Assembly (NCBI GenBank): GCA_014896295.1
Contig: JADBKR010000007.1
Location: 496,001 to 560,000 of the forward strand
Direction of reading: 5' to 3'
DNA length: 64,000 nucleotides
Origin: Limnochordaceae bacterium
GTDB lineage: Bacteria > Bacillota > Limnochordia > Limnochordales > Geochordaceae
Shown: positions 56,760-64,000 of the stretch, one piece after another
Layout: the number at the start of each line of letters is the position of its first letter
Numbering within the stretch: the first letter of the stretch is position 1
Notes under the pieces: generated by a model
Database searches by the model: none
Told to the model about the DNA's origin: nothing
The model's input: only the letters and a program-made list of their open reading frames with translations
Program-made: the position numbers and the translations under genes

Positions 56760-58447
56760 GGAACCTCCTCGGGGAGCACCATGACCCGCCGGTTGGGCTC
56801 CTCCCCGATGCTCGTCGAACGCAGGTGGTAGCGCTCGATGAGTTCGTGCTGGAGCTTGCGGATGTAGGCGGTGCGCGGCATCAGCTCCACCGGCCGGGCC
56901 GACTGGCGGGCCTGCTCCACGGCCCGTTCCGCTTCCAGCAGGGCGCTTGCTCCCTCGTCGCTCATGAACGTTTTCTCCAGGAACTGCTCCATCTGGGCCA
57001 GGGTGTTGGAGCGGATCACGTGGATCGGGAGCCCCCGGTGCTCGGCCTCCTTGAGGCGGCGCGGCATCTTGCGGTACTGCCCCTTGATGGTGAGCACCAT
57101 GTCGGCGCCCTCCAGATCCTGCGTGATCTGGACCGGCACCGGGCAGACCGACAACGCCTTTTGCAGCCGGGTGGTGCTCACCGCGTACGGGTACAGCCGC
57201 ACCGGACGGCTGCCTCCCCAAAGCCTGGAAGGGCGCGGCCCGCGCCATCCCGGTCCGCCTGCGCTCGCTGCCGCCACAGGATCGCGGGAGATGGCGAATC
57301 CCCTGCCCCCGTTGGCTCCGGGGGCGGCGAACCGGCCCCCTGGCGTACCGGGCCCGTTGCCGTTGCCTGCAACTTTCCAGGTCTCGAACCGGGCCGCCTC
57401 GGGCGACGGCGGCTCCTCAGGAGGAGGGTTTCCCCCCTGGTGCACCTCGATGGCTCCTTCGGGCCCGCGCACCCGGATCTCCGGGCTGGGCTCCATCCCC
57501 CGCAGCATCATGTCCACGACCGAGGCCACGTCCTTGTGGATGGCCAGGCGGTCCCGGTCCTGGATCTCGACCACCACGTCGAAGGTGGGCGGCGCCTTGC
57601 GCTCCAGCACGCTCTTTTGGGTGCCCCGCCGCTTCGCCTCCTCGTCGCTCAGGGTGACCACCTGGATGCCGCCCACCAGGTCGGAGAGGGTGGGGTTGAG
57701 CACCAGGTTGTCGAGGGTGTTGCCATGGGCCGTGGCCACCAGCTGGACGCCCCGCTCGGCGATGGTGCGCGCCGCCTGCGCCTCTTCCTCGGTGCCGATC
57801 TCGTCGATGACCACGACCTCGGGCATGTGGTTCTCGACGGCCTCGATCATGACCCTGGCCTGGAGGTCGACCCGCGGTACCTGCATCCGGCGGGCATGCC
57901 CGATGGCCGGGTGCGGCACGTCCCCATCCCCGGCGATCTCGTTGGAGGTGTCGACGACGATGACCCGCTTGGAGAAGTCGTCGGCGAGCACCCGCGCCAC
58001 CTCGCGCAGCATCGTGGTCTTGCCGACGCCAGGGCGGCCCAGCAGCAGGATGTTGCGCCCCTCTTCCACGACGTCGCGGATGATGTCGATGGTGCCGAAG
58101 ACGGCACGCCCGATGCGGCAGGTCAGCCCGATGATGGTGCCGTTGCGATTGCGGATCGCCGAGATGCGGTGCAGCGTGCGTTCGATGCCGGCACGGTTGT
58201 CCTGGCCGAACTGCCCCACCCGCTTGGTGACGTAATCGAGATCCTCCCGGGAGACGTAGTCGTCGCTCAGGTAGACGAAGCTGTCGGCAAACCGCGCCTC
58301 GGGCTGGCGGCCCAGGTCGAGCACGATCTCGATCAGTTCGTGCAACCGGTCCATCGCCTCCAGCTCGGCGCGGATGTGCGGAGGCAACACCTCCAGGAGC
58401 TGGGCCAGATTGTCAACGACCTCGCGCCGTGCTGCAGCCTTCAGCAA
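56756..58447 (-). CDS. R3H-domain AAA ATPase (Ycf45/SpoIIIAA-like)
   Basis: A 563-residue P-loop ATPase related to SpoIIIAA and plastid Ycf45. Helical N-terminus, then Walker [18 protein letters not shown] (about 136-150), [46 protein letters not shown] (Walker B about 205-220), [15 protein letters not shown] Gly/Pro-rich linker (about 335-400) leads to a second domain with [15 protein letters not shown] and finally an R3H nucleic-acid-binding motif ([17 protein letters not shown]). TTG 58447 has GAAGG six bases upstream. It is not part of the B. subtilis tmk cluster and its function is unknown; a nucleic-acid motor is plausible. Confidence 0.88.
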   Translation of the reverse strand: MLKAAARREVVDNLAQLLEVLPPHIRAELEAMDRLHELIEIVLDLGRQPEARFADSFVYLSDDYVSREDLDYVTKRVGQFGQDNRAGIERTLHRISAIRNRNGTIIGLTCRIGRAVFGTIDIIRDVVEEGRNILLLGRPGVGKTTMLREVARVLADDFSKRVIVVDTSNEIAGDGDVPHPAIGHARRMQVPRVDLQARVMIEAVENHMPEVVVIDEIGTEEEAQAARTIAERGVQLVATAHGNTLDNLVLNPTLSDLVGGIQVVTLSDEEAKRRGTQKSVLERKAPPTFDVVVEIQDRDRLAIHKDVASVVDMMLRGMEPSPEIRVRGPEGAIEVHQGGNPPPEEPPSPEAARFETWKVAGNGNGPGTPGGRFAAPGANGGRGFAISRDPVAAASAGGPGWRGPRPSRLWGGSRPVRLYPYAVSTTRLQKALSVCPVPVQITQDLEGADMVLTIKGQYRKMPRRLKEAEHRGLPIHVIRSNTLAQMEQFLEKTFMSDEGASALLEAERAVEQARQSARPVELMPRTAYIRKLQHELIERYHLRSTSIGEEPNRRVMVLPEEVP

Positions 58448-58483
58448 ATCGAGCCTTCACCACCGACAGGGGATATTGCGCCC

Positions 58484-59950
58484 TCACGCGGCGACCCATA
58501 CCTCCCGACCCTCTGCGGGGCTGCCCCGCAGTACACCTCCAGCATGTCGCACATCCAGGGCGTACGCCACCGCCTCTTCCGTGATCTCCTCTCCGGGGGT
58601 GATGAGCGGGATCCCGGGAGGATAAGGAGCCACCACGCCGGCGCTGACGTGACCCGAGGCCTGCCGCCACGGGAGACGCCGCGCCCGGTGTCGGGCCGCC
58701 TCTGCCGGCCGCATCACCCGACGCCCGGGTGCAGGAAGGCGCGCCAGCGCCGGCAAGCGCCCCGTGGCGCCGGAGGGCGAGCGGGCCGCCAGGGCCGCCA
58801 GGGCGCCTACCAGGCGCTCGACGCTCCCGGCGTCGTCCGCACCCGTCAACAGGAAGACGACGTGGCGGGCCCCCGCCATCTCCGGCCAGACGCCCCAGGT
58901 ACCGACCAGCTCCGAAGCGGCCTGCCAGCCCGAAAGTCCCAGCCCTGCCACGTCTACCGCGAGGCGGGTCTCATCGAGGGTGAACCCGGCCGGAAGCTCC
59001 TCCGGGGCCAGCACCCTCACTCCCCGCGCCTGCTGCAAGGCCCGGCGGGTTCCCCTGGCGAGCTCGACGGCGCGGGCCACGCGCCGTTGCCCGTGGCGCT
59101 GCATCTCCAGGCGAGCCGCGTCCAGCGAGGCGAGCAAGGCCGGCTGCGGGCTCGTGCTCTGCACCATCTCCAGCCACCGGGTCACCTCATCGATCCCCGG
59201 CTCAGCCGCCGCACCCGTCCAGTGCAGGAAAGCGGCCTGGGTCAAGGCGGGCAGCGTCTTGTGAGCGCCGTGCACCACGAGATGGGCGCCCGCGGCGATC
59301 CCGTGAGGAGGGGACGGGTCAGGGTAAAAGGCGAGGTGGGCTCCGTGGGCCTCGTCGACGATGAGGGGCGAGGGGTGCATGAAGCCGGCCAGATCCTGCA
59401 GCGGCGCGCAGATCCCGTGATAGGTCGGGCTGACCACCACCAGGGCGTCGAGGGGGGCATCTGTCGCCGCACGAAGATCCTGGGCGTCCGGCGGAAGGGG
59501 GATATCCCAGCCCTCCAGCCATCGGCAGCCAATCACCACGGGGTCGAGATCGGCCAGCACGATGGCGTCCCACACCGAGCGATGCGCCAGCCTGGAGACC
59601 CCGATTCGTCCTCGCGGGCCCGAGCATGCCAGGATGCTGGCGACAACTCCTGCCGTGGCGCCGTTCCACAACAACCAGGAGTGCCGGGCGCCCCAGAGCC
59701 GGGCTACCAGGCCGGAAGCCACCTCCGCCACCGCCCGCAGGTCATGACCGCGGTCGGGGGCCCAGACGGCATCGCCTCCGTCCCAGGCCCACGGGAACCC
59801 GCCGCCGGGCAAGACCCCGGCCGCTTCGATCCAGCGGCCGCGCTTGTGCCCGGGGGTATGAAATACGGCGGGCGCGCGCCCCGCCGCCTCTGCCAGCGCC
59901 TCCACCAGGGGCGCCGTCTCCGTCGATGCCCGGCCTGTCCGTGCGCTCAA
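58484..59950 (-). CDS. Orn/Lys/Arg decarboxylase family (YaaO-like)
   Basis: A 488-residue PLP enzyme of the group III basic amino acid decarboxylase fold, as YaaO/SpeA next to tmk in Bacillus. Signatures: FHTPGHKRG at the N-terminus, WLLWNGATAGVVASILA, VVVSPTYHGICAPL, LIVDEAHGAHLAFYPDP, the PLP lysine in VVHGAHKTLPALTQ, and the C-terminal domain ending PYPPGIPLITPGEEIT. Known members decarboxylate arginine or lysine; the substrate here is not determined. ATG 59950 is the first gene of the minus-strand run. The R3H-AAA gene follows after 36 bp. Confidence 0.9.
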   Translation of the reverse strand: MSARTGRASTETAPLVEALAEAAGRAPAVFHTPGHKRGRWIEAAGVLPGGGFPWAWDGGDAVWAPDRGHDLRAVAEVASGLVARLWGARHSWLLWNGATAGVVASILACSGPRGRIGVSRLAHRSVWDAIVLADLDPVVIGCRWLEGWDIPLPPDAQDLRAATDAPLDALVVVSPTYHGICAPLQDLAGFMHPSPLIVDEAHGAHLAFYPDPSPPHGIAAGAHLVVHGAHKTLPALTQAAFLHWTGAAAEPGIDEVTRWLEMVQSTSPQPALLASLDAARLEMQRHGQRRVARAVELARGTRRALQQARGVRVLAPEELPAGFTLDETRLAVDVAGLGLSGWQAASELVGTWGVWPEMAGARHVVFLLTGADDAGSVERLVGALAALAARSPSGATGRLPALARLPAPGRRVMRPAEAARHRARRLPWRQASGHVSAGVVAPYPPGIPLITPGEEITEEAVAYALDVRHAGGVLRGSPAEGREVWVAA

Positions 59951-60186
59951 ACTCGGCGCATCGCCTCCACGCCTTCACTTTACCAGCCGCACGCCCCCGG
60001 GTAAAGCCGGGCCCCGTTACGGCTCCATTGAACTCCTGTAAAGCCGGGCACCGGGCCGGGAAGCCCCGGCAACGCCGTCATGGCCCGCCCCCTTCGTTGA
60101 CACGTCCCGCCCGGGCAGGTACCATGGCGGCCGGTGCAGAGCGTATCCCGTCACCGACCCCGGATCGGATGGGAGCCAGAGCGAGC

Positions 60187-61074
60187 ATGCACGCCGTTAC
60201 GCCACCCCCCGCCGCCCCGCCGCAGCCGGCCGCCCGGTTACCCTTGCCGCGCAAGCCTGCAGCGCTCGCCTTTCCCCTCGTCTACGCCGCCGCGATCCTG
60301 GCGGACGGCGCCGTCCCGCCGGCCCGGCAGCTGCTCTGGCTCACCCTGGCCGCTATCGGTGCCTGCGCCGCTGCCACGGCCATCAACCGGATCGTGGACG
60401 CTGACGTCGACCGGGTCGAGCGGCCCTCAGCGGGCGGGTCCACTGCCTCCCCTCGCCCGATGGGCTCGGGCCAGGCCTTGCTGGTCGCGCTGTCGGGTAC
60501 GCTCCTGCTCCTCGTTGCGGCGGGCCAGCTCAACACGCTCGCGTTGTGGCTTTCTCCGATCCCCGTGCTCGCGTTCGTCGTAGTGCCGCATACCCGGCGC
60601 TGGACGTGGGCGTACCACGCCTTCCTGGGGCTGGCGCAGGCGACCGGGCCTGCCGGCGGGTGGGTAGCGATCCGCGCGGCCGTCGAGGGGCCCGCGTGGC
60701 TGCTGGGCCTGGCGGCCGGTCTCTGGGTCTCGGGCCTCGATCTCCTCCTCGCGCCGCCGGACGACGCAGGCGATCGAGAGCAGGAGATTGCGTCGCTGCC
60801 CCGGCACCCGGGCCCTCGTGGCGCCATGGCCGTGGCCCGGTGGGCGCACGCCGCCGCCGTACTTGCGTGGGTGATGGCCGGATGGGCAACGGGCCGGGCC
60901 GGCTGGTACTTCGGGGGCGTGGCTCTCAGCGCGCTCCTCCTCGCCTGGCAGCATGCCCGTTTGACCCTGTCCCTGCCCCACGTTTCCCGGCCGCGGCGTG
61001 CGTGGAGTCCCGGCGGATCCGTGAGCCTGGTCATGCTCGCCGCGACGGTCCTGGACGTTCACTTCTACGGCTGA
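60187..61074 (+). CDS. UbiA-family prenyltransferase
   Basis: A 295-residue membrane enzyme with about eight helices. First Asp-rich motif NRIVDADVD (67-75); the second is degenerate, DLLLAPPDDAGDREQEIASLP (the usual DxxxDxxxG region). Homologues prenylate aromatic rings (UbiA, MenA) or assemble haem O. It stands alone, on the strand opposite to its neighbours, between yaaO and the yaaL-like gene. The length and motif order fit the 4-hydroxybenzoate-polyprenyltransferase-like branch, but no quinone gene is in the window. ATG 60187 has GGGAG about ten bases before; ATG 60169 is possible. It overlaps the convergent DUF2508 gene by 10 bp. Confidence 0.82.
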   Translation: MHAVTPPPAAPPQPAARLPLPRKPAALAFPLVYAAAILADGAVPPARQLLWLTLAAIGACAAATAINRIVDADVDRVERPSAGGSTASPRPMGSGQALLVALSGTLLLLVAAGQLNTLALWLSPIPVLAFVVVPHTRRWTWAYHAFLGLAQATGPAGGWVAIRAAVEGPAWLLGLAAGLWVSGLDLLLAPPDDAGDREQEIASLPRHPGPRGAMAVARWAHAAAVLAWVMAGWATGRAGWYFGGVALSALLLAWQHARLTLSLPHVSRPRRAWSPGGSVSLVMLAATVLDVHFYG

Positions 61075-61343
61075 GGCGGGCTTTCGGTCGACGCAGGGTC
61101 CGGATCGTCCGGCTCGCCGCGGCGCCCTCCCCGCAGGCGTGCCGCCATCCGCATGAGGTAGACGTAGCGGCGCTCCGCCGCATGCATGGCGTAGATGGCA
61201 TGGTCGATGAGGTCGGGGTCGGTCACCGCGTCGAACTCGTTTCGGGCGGCGAGCCAGTCCCGGCGTGCCTTGTCGATCATGGCGACCAGGTCGTCGGGCA
61301 CGGGCGGGCGCCAGTTCTCCACGTGTGCCATCCGATGGACCAC
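61065..61343 (-). CDS. DUF2508 (YaaL-like) protein
   Basis: A 92-residue helical protein. LVAMIDKARRDWLAARNEFDAVTDPDLIDHAIYAMHAAERRYVYLMRMAARLRG follows the DUF2508 pattern, and the position after recR matches yaaL in B. subtilis; a short acidic tail ends the protein. Its function is unknown. bofA, next in Bacillus, is not found here. It is separated from recR by 152 bp that contain a hairpin, so it may have its own start of transcription. Confidence 0.82.
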   Translation of the reverse strand: MVHRMAHVENWRPPVPDDLVAMIDKARRDWLAARNEFDAVTDPDLIDHAIYAMHAAERRYVYLMRMAARLRGGRRGEPDDPDPASTESPPQP

Positions 61344-61365
61344 CCCGGTTGCCGAGTGGTGAGCG

Positions 61366-61398
61366 ACCGCCGGGCGTGCCCCCGGCGCGCCCGGCGGT
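61366..61398. terminator. Hairpin between recR and DUF2508 genes
   Basis: An 11-bp perfect stem (61366-61376 with 61388-61398) with an 11-base loop. No T run on the minus strand, so it may be an attenuator or only a GC-rich fold. Confidence 0.4.
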
Positions 61399-61495
61399 AC
61401 ACTCTATGCCCCCGGGGCCTGTCTATGCCGTGCCCGCTTCACGGAAAAGCACGGAGCCTGGCAGGAGCAGAGGAAGGACGGGTGACCTTCCGAGC

Positions 61496-62095
61496 TCAGA
61501 GCTCCCGGCGCCCCTCCAGGGCCCGCGCGAGCGTCAGCTCGTCGAGATACTCGAGGTCCCCTCCGACCGGCATACCGTGGGCCATACGGGTCACCTTGAC
61601 CCCGAGCGGCTTGAGCAGGCGGGCCAGGTACATGGCGGTCGCCTCCCCTTCGACGTTGGGGTCGGTCGCCAGGACGACTTCTCGCACCTGGCCTCCCTGC
61701 AAGCGGGCCAGGAGCTCCTTGATGCGCAGGGCCTCGGGGCCGATGCCTTCCATGGGCGAAATCGCCCCGTGCAGGACATGGTAAAGCCCCTTGAAGGCGC
61801 GGGTGCGTTCCATGGCCACCACGTCCTTGGGCTCCTCCACCACGCAGAGGACGGCCCGGTCGCGGCCCGAGTTGGGCTGGCACAAGCGGCACGGGTCGAC
61901 GTCGGTGAAATTGAAGCAGACGGAACACTGGCGGGTGTTCTCCCGGGCCTGGACGATGGCGTCGGCCAGCCGGTGAGCCTGCTCGCTGCTCATCCGCACG
62001 ATGAAGTACGCGAGCCGCTGCGCCGTCTTCGGGCCGATGCCGGGCAGGCGCGTCAGCTCGTCGACGAGCCGGGCGATCGGTCGTGCGTACTCCAT
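61496..62095 (-). CDS. recR: Recombination mediator RecR
   Basis: A 199-residue DNA-repair protein acting with RecF/RecO. Helix-hairpin-helix [14 protein letters not shown] (18-30), zinc cysteines 57, 60, 69 and 72 (CSVC...CRLC), and the Toprim domain: [72 protein letters not shown], with the [12 protein letters not shown] metal motif. Start ATG 62095, nine bases after ebfC stops. Order dnaX-ebfC-recR is conserved in Firmicutes and Gammaproteobacteria. Confidence 0.96.
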   Translation of the reverse strand: MEYARPIARLVDELTRLPGIGPKTAQRLAYFIVRMSSEQAHRLADAIVQARENTRQCSVCFNFTDVDPCRLCQPNSGRDRAVLCVVEEPKDVVAMERTRAFKGLYHVLHGAISPMEGIGPEALRIKELLARLQGGQVREVVLATDPNVEGEATAMYLARLLKPLGVKVTRMAHGMPVGGDLEYLDELTLARALEGRREL

Positions 62096-62104
62096 GCCGG
62101 CGCG

Positions 62105-62449
62105 CTATCCCGTCAGTCCCGGCACGCCGGGCAATCCGAGGTCGGCGTACAGCCGCGCCATGGCCTGCTCCGTCATCGCCTTGGACTGGCGCAGCGCCTC
62201 GTTGACCGCCGCCACCACCAGATCCTGCAGCATCTCCAGGTCAGAAGGGTCCGCGGCGGCCGGATCGATGCGTACCGAGCGCAACCGCCCGCTGCCGTCC
62301 ACGACGGCCGTCACGGCGCCTCCCCCTGAGGAGGCTTCGACCGTGCGCTCGGCCAGTTCCTCCTGGAGCTTCTGCAGCTCTTGCTGCAGCTTCTGCATCT
62401 GCTTCATCGCCTTGGCCACGTTGAACGGGCCTCCGAAACCCTGGGGCAT
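62105..62449 (-). CDS. ebfC: YbaB/EbfC nucleoid-associated protein
   Basis: A 114-residue DNA-binding protein. MPQGFGGPFNVAKAMKQMQKLQQELQKLQEELAERTVEASSGGGAVTAVVDG has the helical start with repeated Gln/Leu and the beta-domain; the rest (SVRIDP, LEMLQDLVVAAVNEALRQSK) ends the fold. Such proteins are non-specific nucleoid-associated factors in the recombination/replication operon. The gap to dnaX is six bases. Confidence 0.95.
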   Translation of the reverse strand: MPQGFGGPFNVAKAMKQMQKLQQELQKLQEELAERTVEASSGGGAVTAVVDGSGRLRSVRIDPAAADPSDLEMLQDLVVAAVNEALRQSKAMTEQAMARLYADLGLPGVPGLTG

Positions 62450-62455
62450 GCTCGC

Positions 62456-64000
62456 TCACGCTCCTTCCTGGCGGGCCTCGCCGGACGGGTGGGGCCTCCC
62501 GTGCCCGGCCGCCTGCTCGCCGCCCTCGTCTGCCCCGGCCGCCGCGGCCGCCTCTCCCGGCGGCTCCTCGAACTCCTTGATGATACGGGCGCCCAGGATC
62601 TGCAGCACTGCCGCCAGTGTAGCCTCGTCGAACGGCTCCGATGCGCCGGCGGCCTGATGCGGCTTGCCCGGCGCCCGCCGCTCCCGGCTGGCGGCGGAGC
62701 GACTCCTTCCCGGGGACGCCCCGGAAGGCTTCGGTACGGGAGCCTCGTCTCCCTCGGCCTCACCGGGCGGTCCGGCGCCGGAGGCCGGCGGGCCGGGCGG
62801 AGGGGGCGGAGGGGGTGCGAGGGGAGGGGGCGGCGGGACCGCCGAGAAGGGCACGGCCGCCGGGCGAGGGCTCGCTCCCTGCGACTGCGGAGCGGGGGCG
62901 CCGCTCAGGGCCGTGGCCTGACCTGCCGGGACACGGGGCGCGGCCTGCACTGGCGCCGCCTCGGCAGATTCGCCGGCCGGCGGCTCGCCGGCCGGCTCCT
63001 CCTCCGCCACGCCGTCGAGAATCTCGGTCCGGAGGGTGACGGGGCGGCCGAACAGCCGTCCCAGAACCTTCTCCACGGCCTCCCGCGCCCTGGCGTCGCC
63101 CTCGACGGCGTTGCGGTGGAACGCGCGACCCGGCGGAAACCCCACGGTGATCTCGTCGCCGTCGACCCGCACGGGCCGGCCTTCCCTGAGCAGCGCCCCC
63201 ACCCGAGCCGCAGCCGGCCGTTGCTGGTTGCGTAACGCCGCCAGCACCTCGTTCCAGCGCCGCTGGACCTCGTCGATGACCAGGGCGGGACGCTCTCGAT
63301 GAGCAGCCGCCCTGGACGAGCGGTGGGATTCGGCCTTGCGGGCGCCTTCGTCGGGCGCCTGCCGCTCCACGGGCTCTTTGGGCCGCGGCGAGGAAGCGGC
63401 GCGGCCCCGGGCTACCGGCACCGCTGCCGGCGGCGAAACGGGCCCGGCCGCCGGCGGTGATGCGGCCGGCCGTTCGCTCGGCGCGGCCAGGCGCATCACC
63501 GCGAGCTCGAGGGCGATGCGGGGATCGGGCGCCCAGCGCATCTGGGGCTCGGCCGCCAGCAGTGCGTCCATGGCCGCCACGAGCCGCTCCACGGCGACCG
63601 CCTTCGCCAGGTCACCCACCCGCGGGAAGGCCGGCGAGCCGGCCCGCTCCCCGCCGCCTCCCATCATGCGGGCCGTGGCCACCTCCCGCAGGTAAGCGAG
63701 CAGGTCCCGCGCCACGAGGCGACTATCGAGCCCTTTCTCGCTGACCAGCCTGTCCAGGATCGCCAGGGCGTCGGAGGCCCGGCCCTCGACGTAGGCGGCC
63801 GCGAGGTCGGCCAGCGCCTCGGGGCCTACCAGGCCCAGCACGTCGGCCACCGTCTGCACGTCGAGCCCCTCGGGCCGGTAGGCGATGCACTGCTCCAGCA
63901 TCGAGAGGGCATCCCGCGCTCCGCCGTCGGCGTGGCGGGCGATGAGCTGGAGGGCCGCCGGGTCGGCCGGGACCCCCTCCCCTTTGGCGACCGCCGCCAG
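62456..64000 (-). CDS. dnaX: DNA polymerase III subunits gamma/tau (C-terminal part, 5' end outside window)
   Basis: The frame is open to the right edge. The window's last bases encode LAAVAKGEGVPADPAALQLIARHADGGARDALSMLEQC, the AAA+ lid-domain sequence of DnaX, so the P-loop, zinc site and sensor regions lie beyond the edge. Domain III helices (QTVADVLGLVGPEALADLAAAYVEG) follow, then a long linker rich in Ala, Pro, Arg and a poly-proline stretch (PPPPPPPGPPA), then the C-terminal tau-like region ending EEAAAAAGADEGG. No A/G slippery heptamer for gamma/tau frameshifting is visible in this part. Confidence 0.93.
   Translation of the reverse strand: MAAVAKGEGVPADPAALQLIARHADGGARDALSMLEQCIAYRPEGLDVQTVADVLGLVGPEALADLAAAYVEGRASDALAILDRLVSEKGLDSRLVARDLLAYLREVATARMMGGGGERAGSPAFPRVGDLAKAVAVERLVAAMDALLAAEPQMRWAPDPRIALELAVMRLAAPSERPAASPPAAGPVSPPAAVPVARGRAASSPRPKEPVERQAPDEGARKAESHRSSRAAAHRERPALVIDEVQRRWNEVLAALRNQQRPAAARVGALLREGRPVRVDGDEITVGFPPGRAFHRNAVEGDARAREAVEKVLGRLFGRPVTLRTEILDGVAEEEPAGEPPAGESAEAAPVQAAPRVPAGQATALSGAPAPQSQGASPRPAAVPFSAVPPPPPLAPPPPPPPGPPASGAGPPGEAEGDEAPVPKPSGASPGRSRSAASRERRAPGKPHQAAGASEPFDEATLAAVLQILGARIIKEFEEPPGEAAAAAGADEGGEQAAGHGRPHPSGEARQEGA

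Noticed and set aside
56825-60004. Plus-strand open frame of more than 1000 codons over the R3H-AAA and yaaO genes
   Set aside because: Antisense to two well-supported genes; no domain, and its length is explained by G+C-rich codon bias.
60001-60055. Direct repeat of GTAAAGCCGGGC before the UbiA gene
   Set aside because: Two copies only, short, and without symmetry or promoter context; not enough for an iteron or attachment site.
62770-62840. Poly-proline/G-rich stretch in dnaX as a repeat or frameshift signal
   Set aside because: It encodes the usual low-complexity linker of tau in G+C-rich genomes; no slippery A/G heptamer is present.

Overview
The window is about 70% G+C, almost gene-saturated, and reads like the chromosome of a high-GC member of the Firmicutes (Bacillota), most like Limnochordia, Symbiobacterium or Thermaerobacter (inference). 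The argument is gene order and gene content. The right end carries the Bacillus subtilis dnaX - yaaK/ebfC - recR - yaaL block, then yaaO - tmk - darA(yaaQ) - yaaR - holB - yaaT - rsmI, then abrB - metG - tatD, with some insertions and inversions. A Met-type T-box, a cyclic-di-AMP receptor (DarA) and AbrB are also typical of that phylum. No rRNA, tRNA, CRISPR array, insertion sequence or prophage gene was recognised.

Left part (1-19.6 kb): the end of a GABA-type aminotransferase gene; the threonine-to-glycine pair tdh-kbl; a double-GNAT protein; ispH and trxB; an orphan groES behind a glutaredoxin; then a long minus-strand run. Read 5' to 3' that run is fur, a SigA-family sigma factor, a SAM hydroxide adenosyltransferase homologue, manC, a phosphohexomutase, a glycosyltransferase, an alpha/alpha-toroid glycosidase-like protein, a second glycosyltransferase, and a large membrane protein with a periplasmic-type alkaline-phosphatase-like domain. 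The manC-to-membrane-protein stretch looks like a small mannose/glucose-based glycan assembly locus.

Middle (19.6-42.4 kb): a GltD-type oxidoreductase, endonuclease III, a sulfonate/nitrate-type ABC transporter with a fused double permease and no binding protein, a SIMPL protein, a ScfR/RamB-like regulator followed by an M32 carboxypeptidase and an HMG-CoA lyase-like enzyme, a two-component system leading directly into an ABC exporter, a macro-domain protein, a YczE-like membrane protein coupled to a DUF559 nuclease, peptidase T, a degenerate DUF1015 protein, glutamine-dependent NAD synthetase and a class II aldolase.

Right part (42.4-64 kb): a T-box-controlled metG, tatD, pyrophosphatase, a SufT-like protein, DUF441, abrB, a 1571-residue glutamate synthase large subunit far from its GltD-type partner, then the replication/recombination locus (rsmI to dnaX, cut by the right edge). 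Its unusual members are an R3H-AAA ATPase next to tmk, a DarA with changed ligand-site residues, and a lone UbiA-family prenyltransferase on the opposite strand.

Four genes (metG, the M32 carboxypeptidase, one glycosyltransferase and the membrane phosphatase-like gene) each carry one single-base frameshift in an otherwise intact sequence. Because MetRS is essential and two or three of the sites lie in G/C runs, base-calling errors are the simplest explanation, so each is annotated as one gene.
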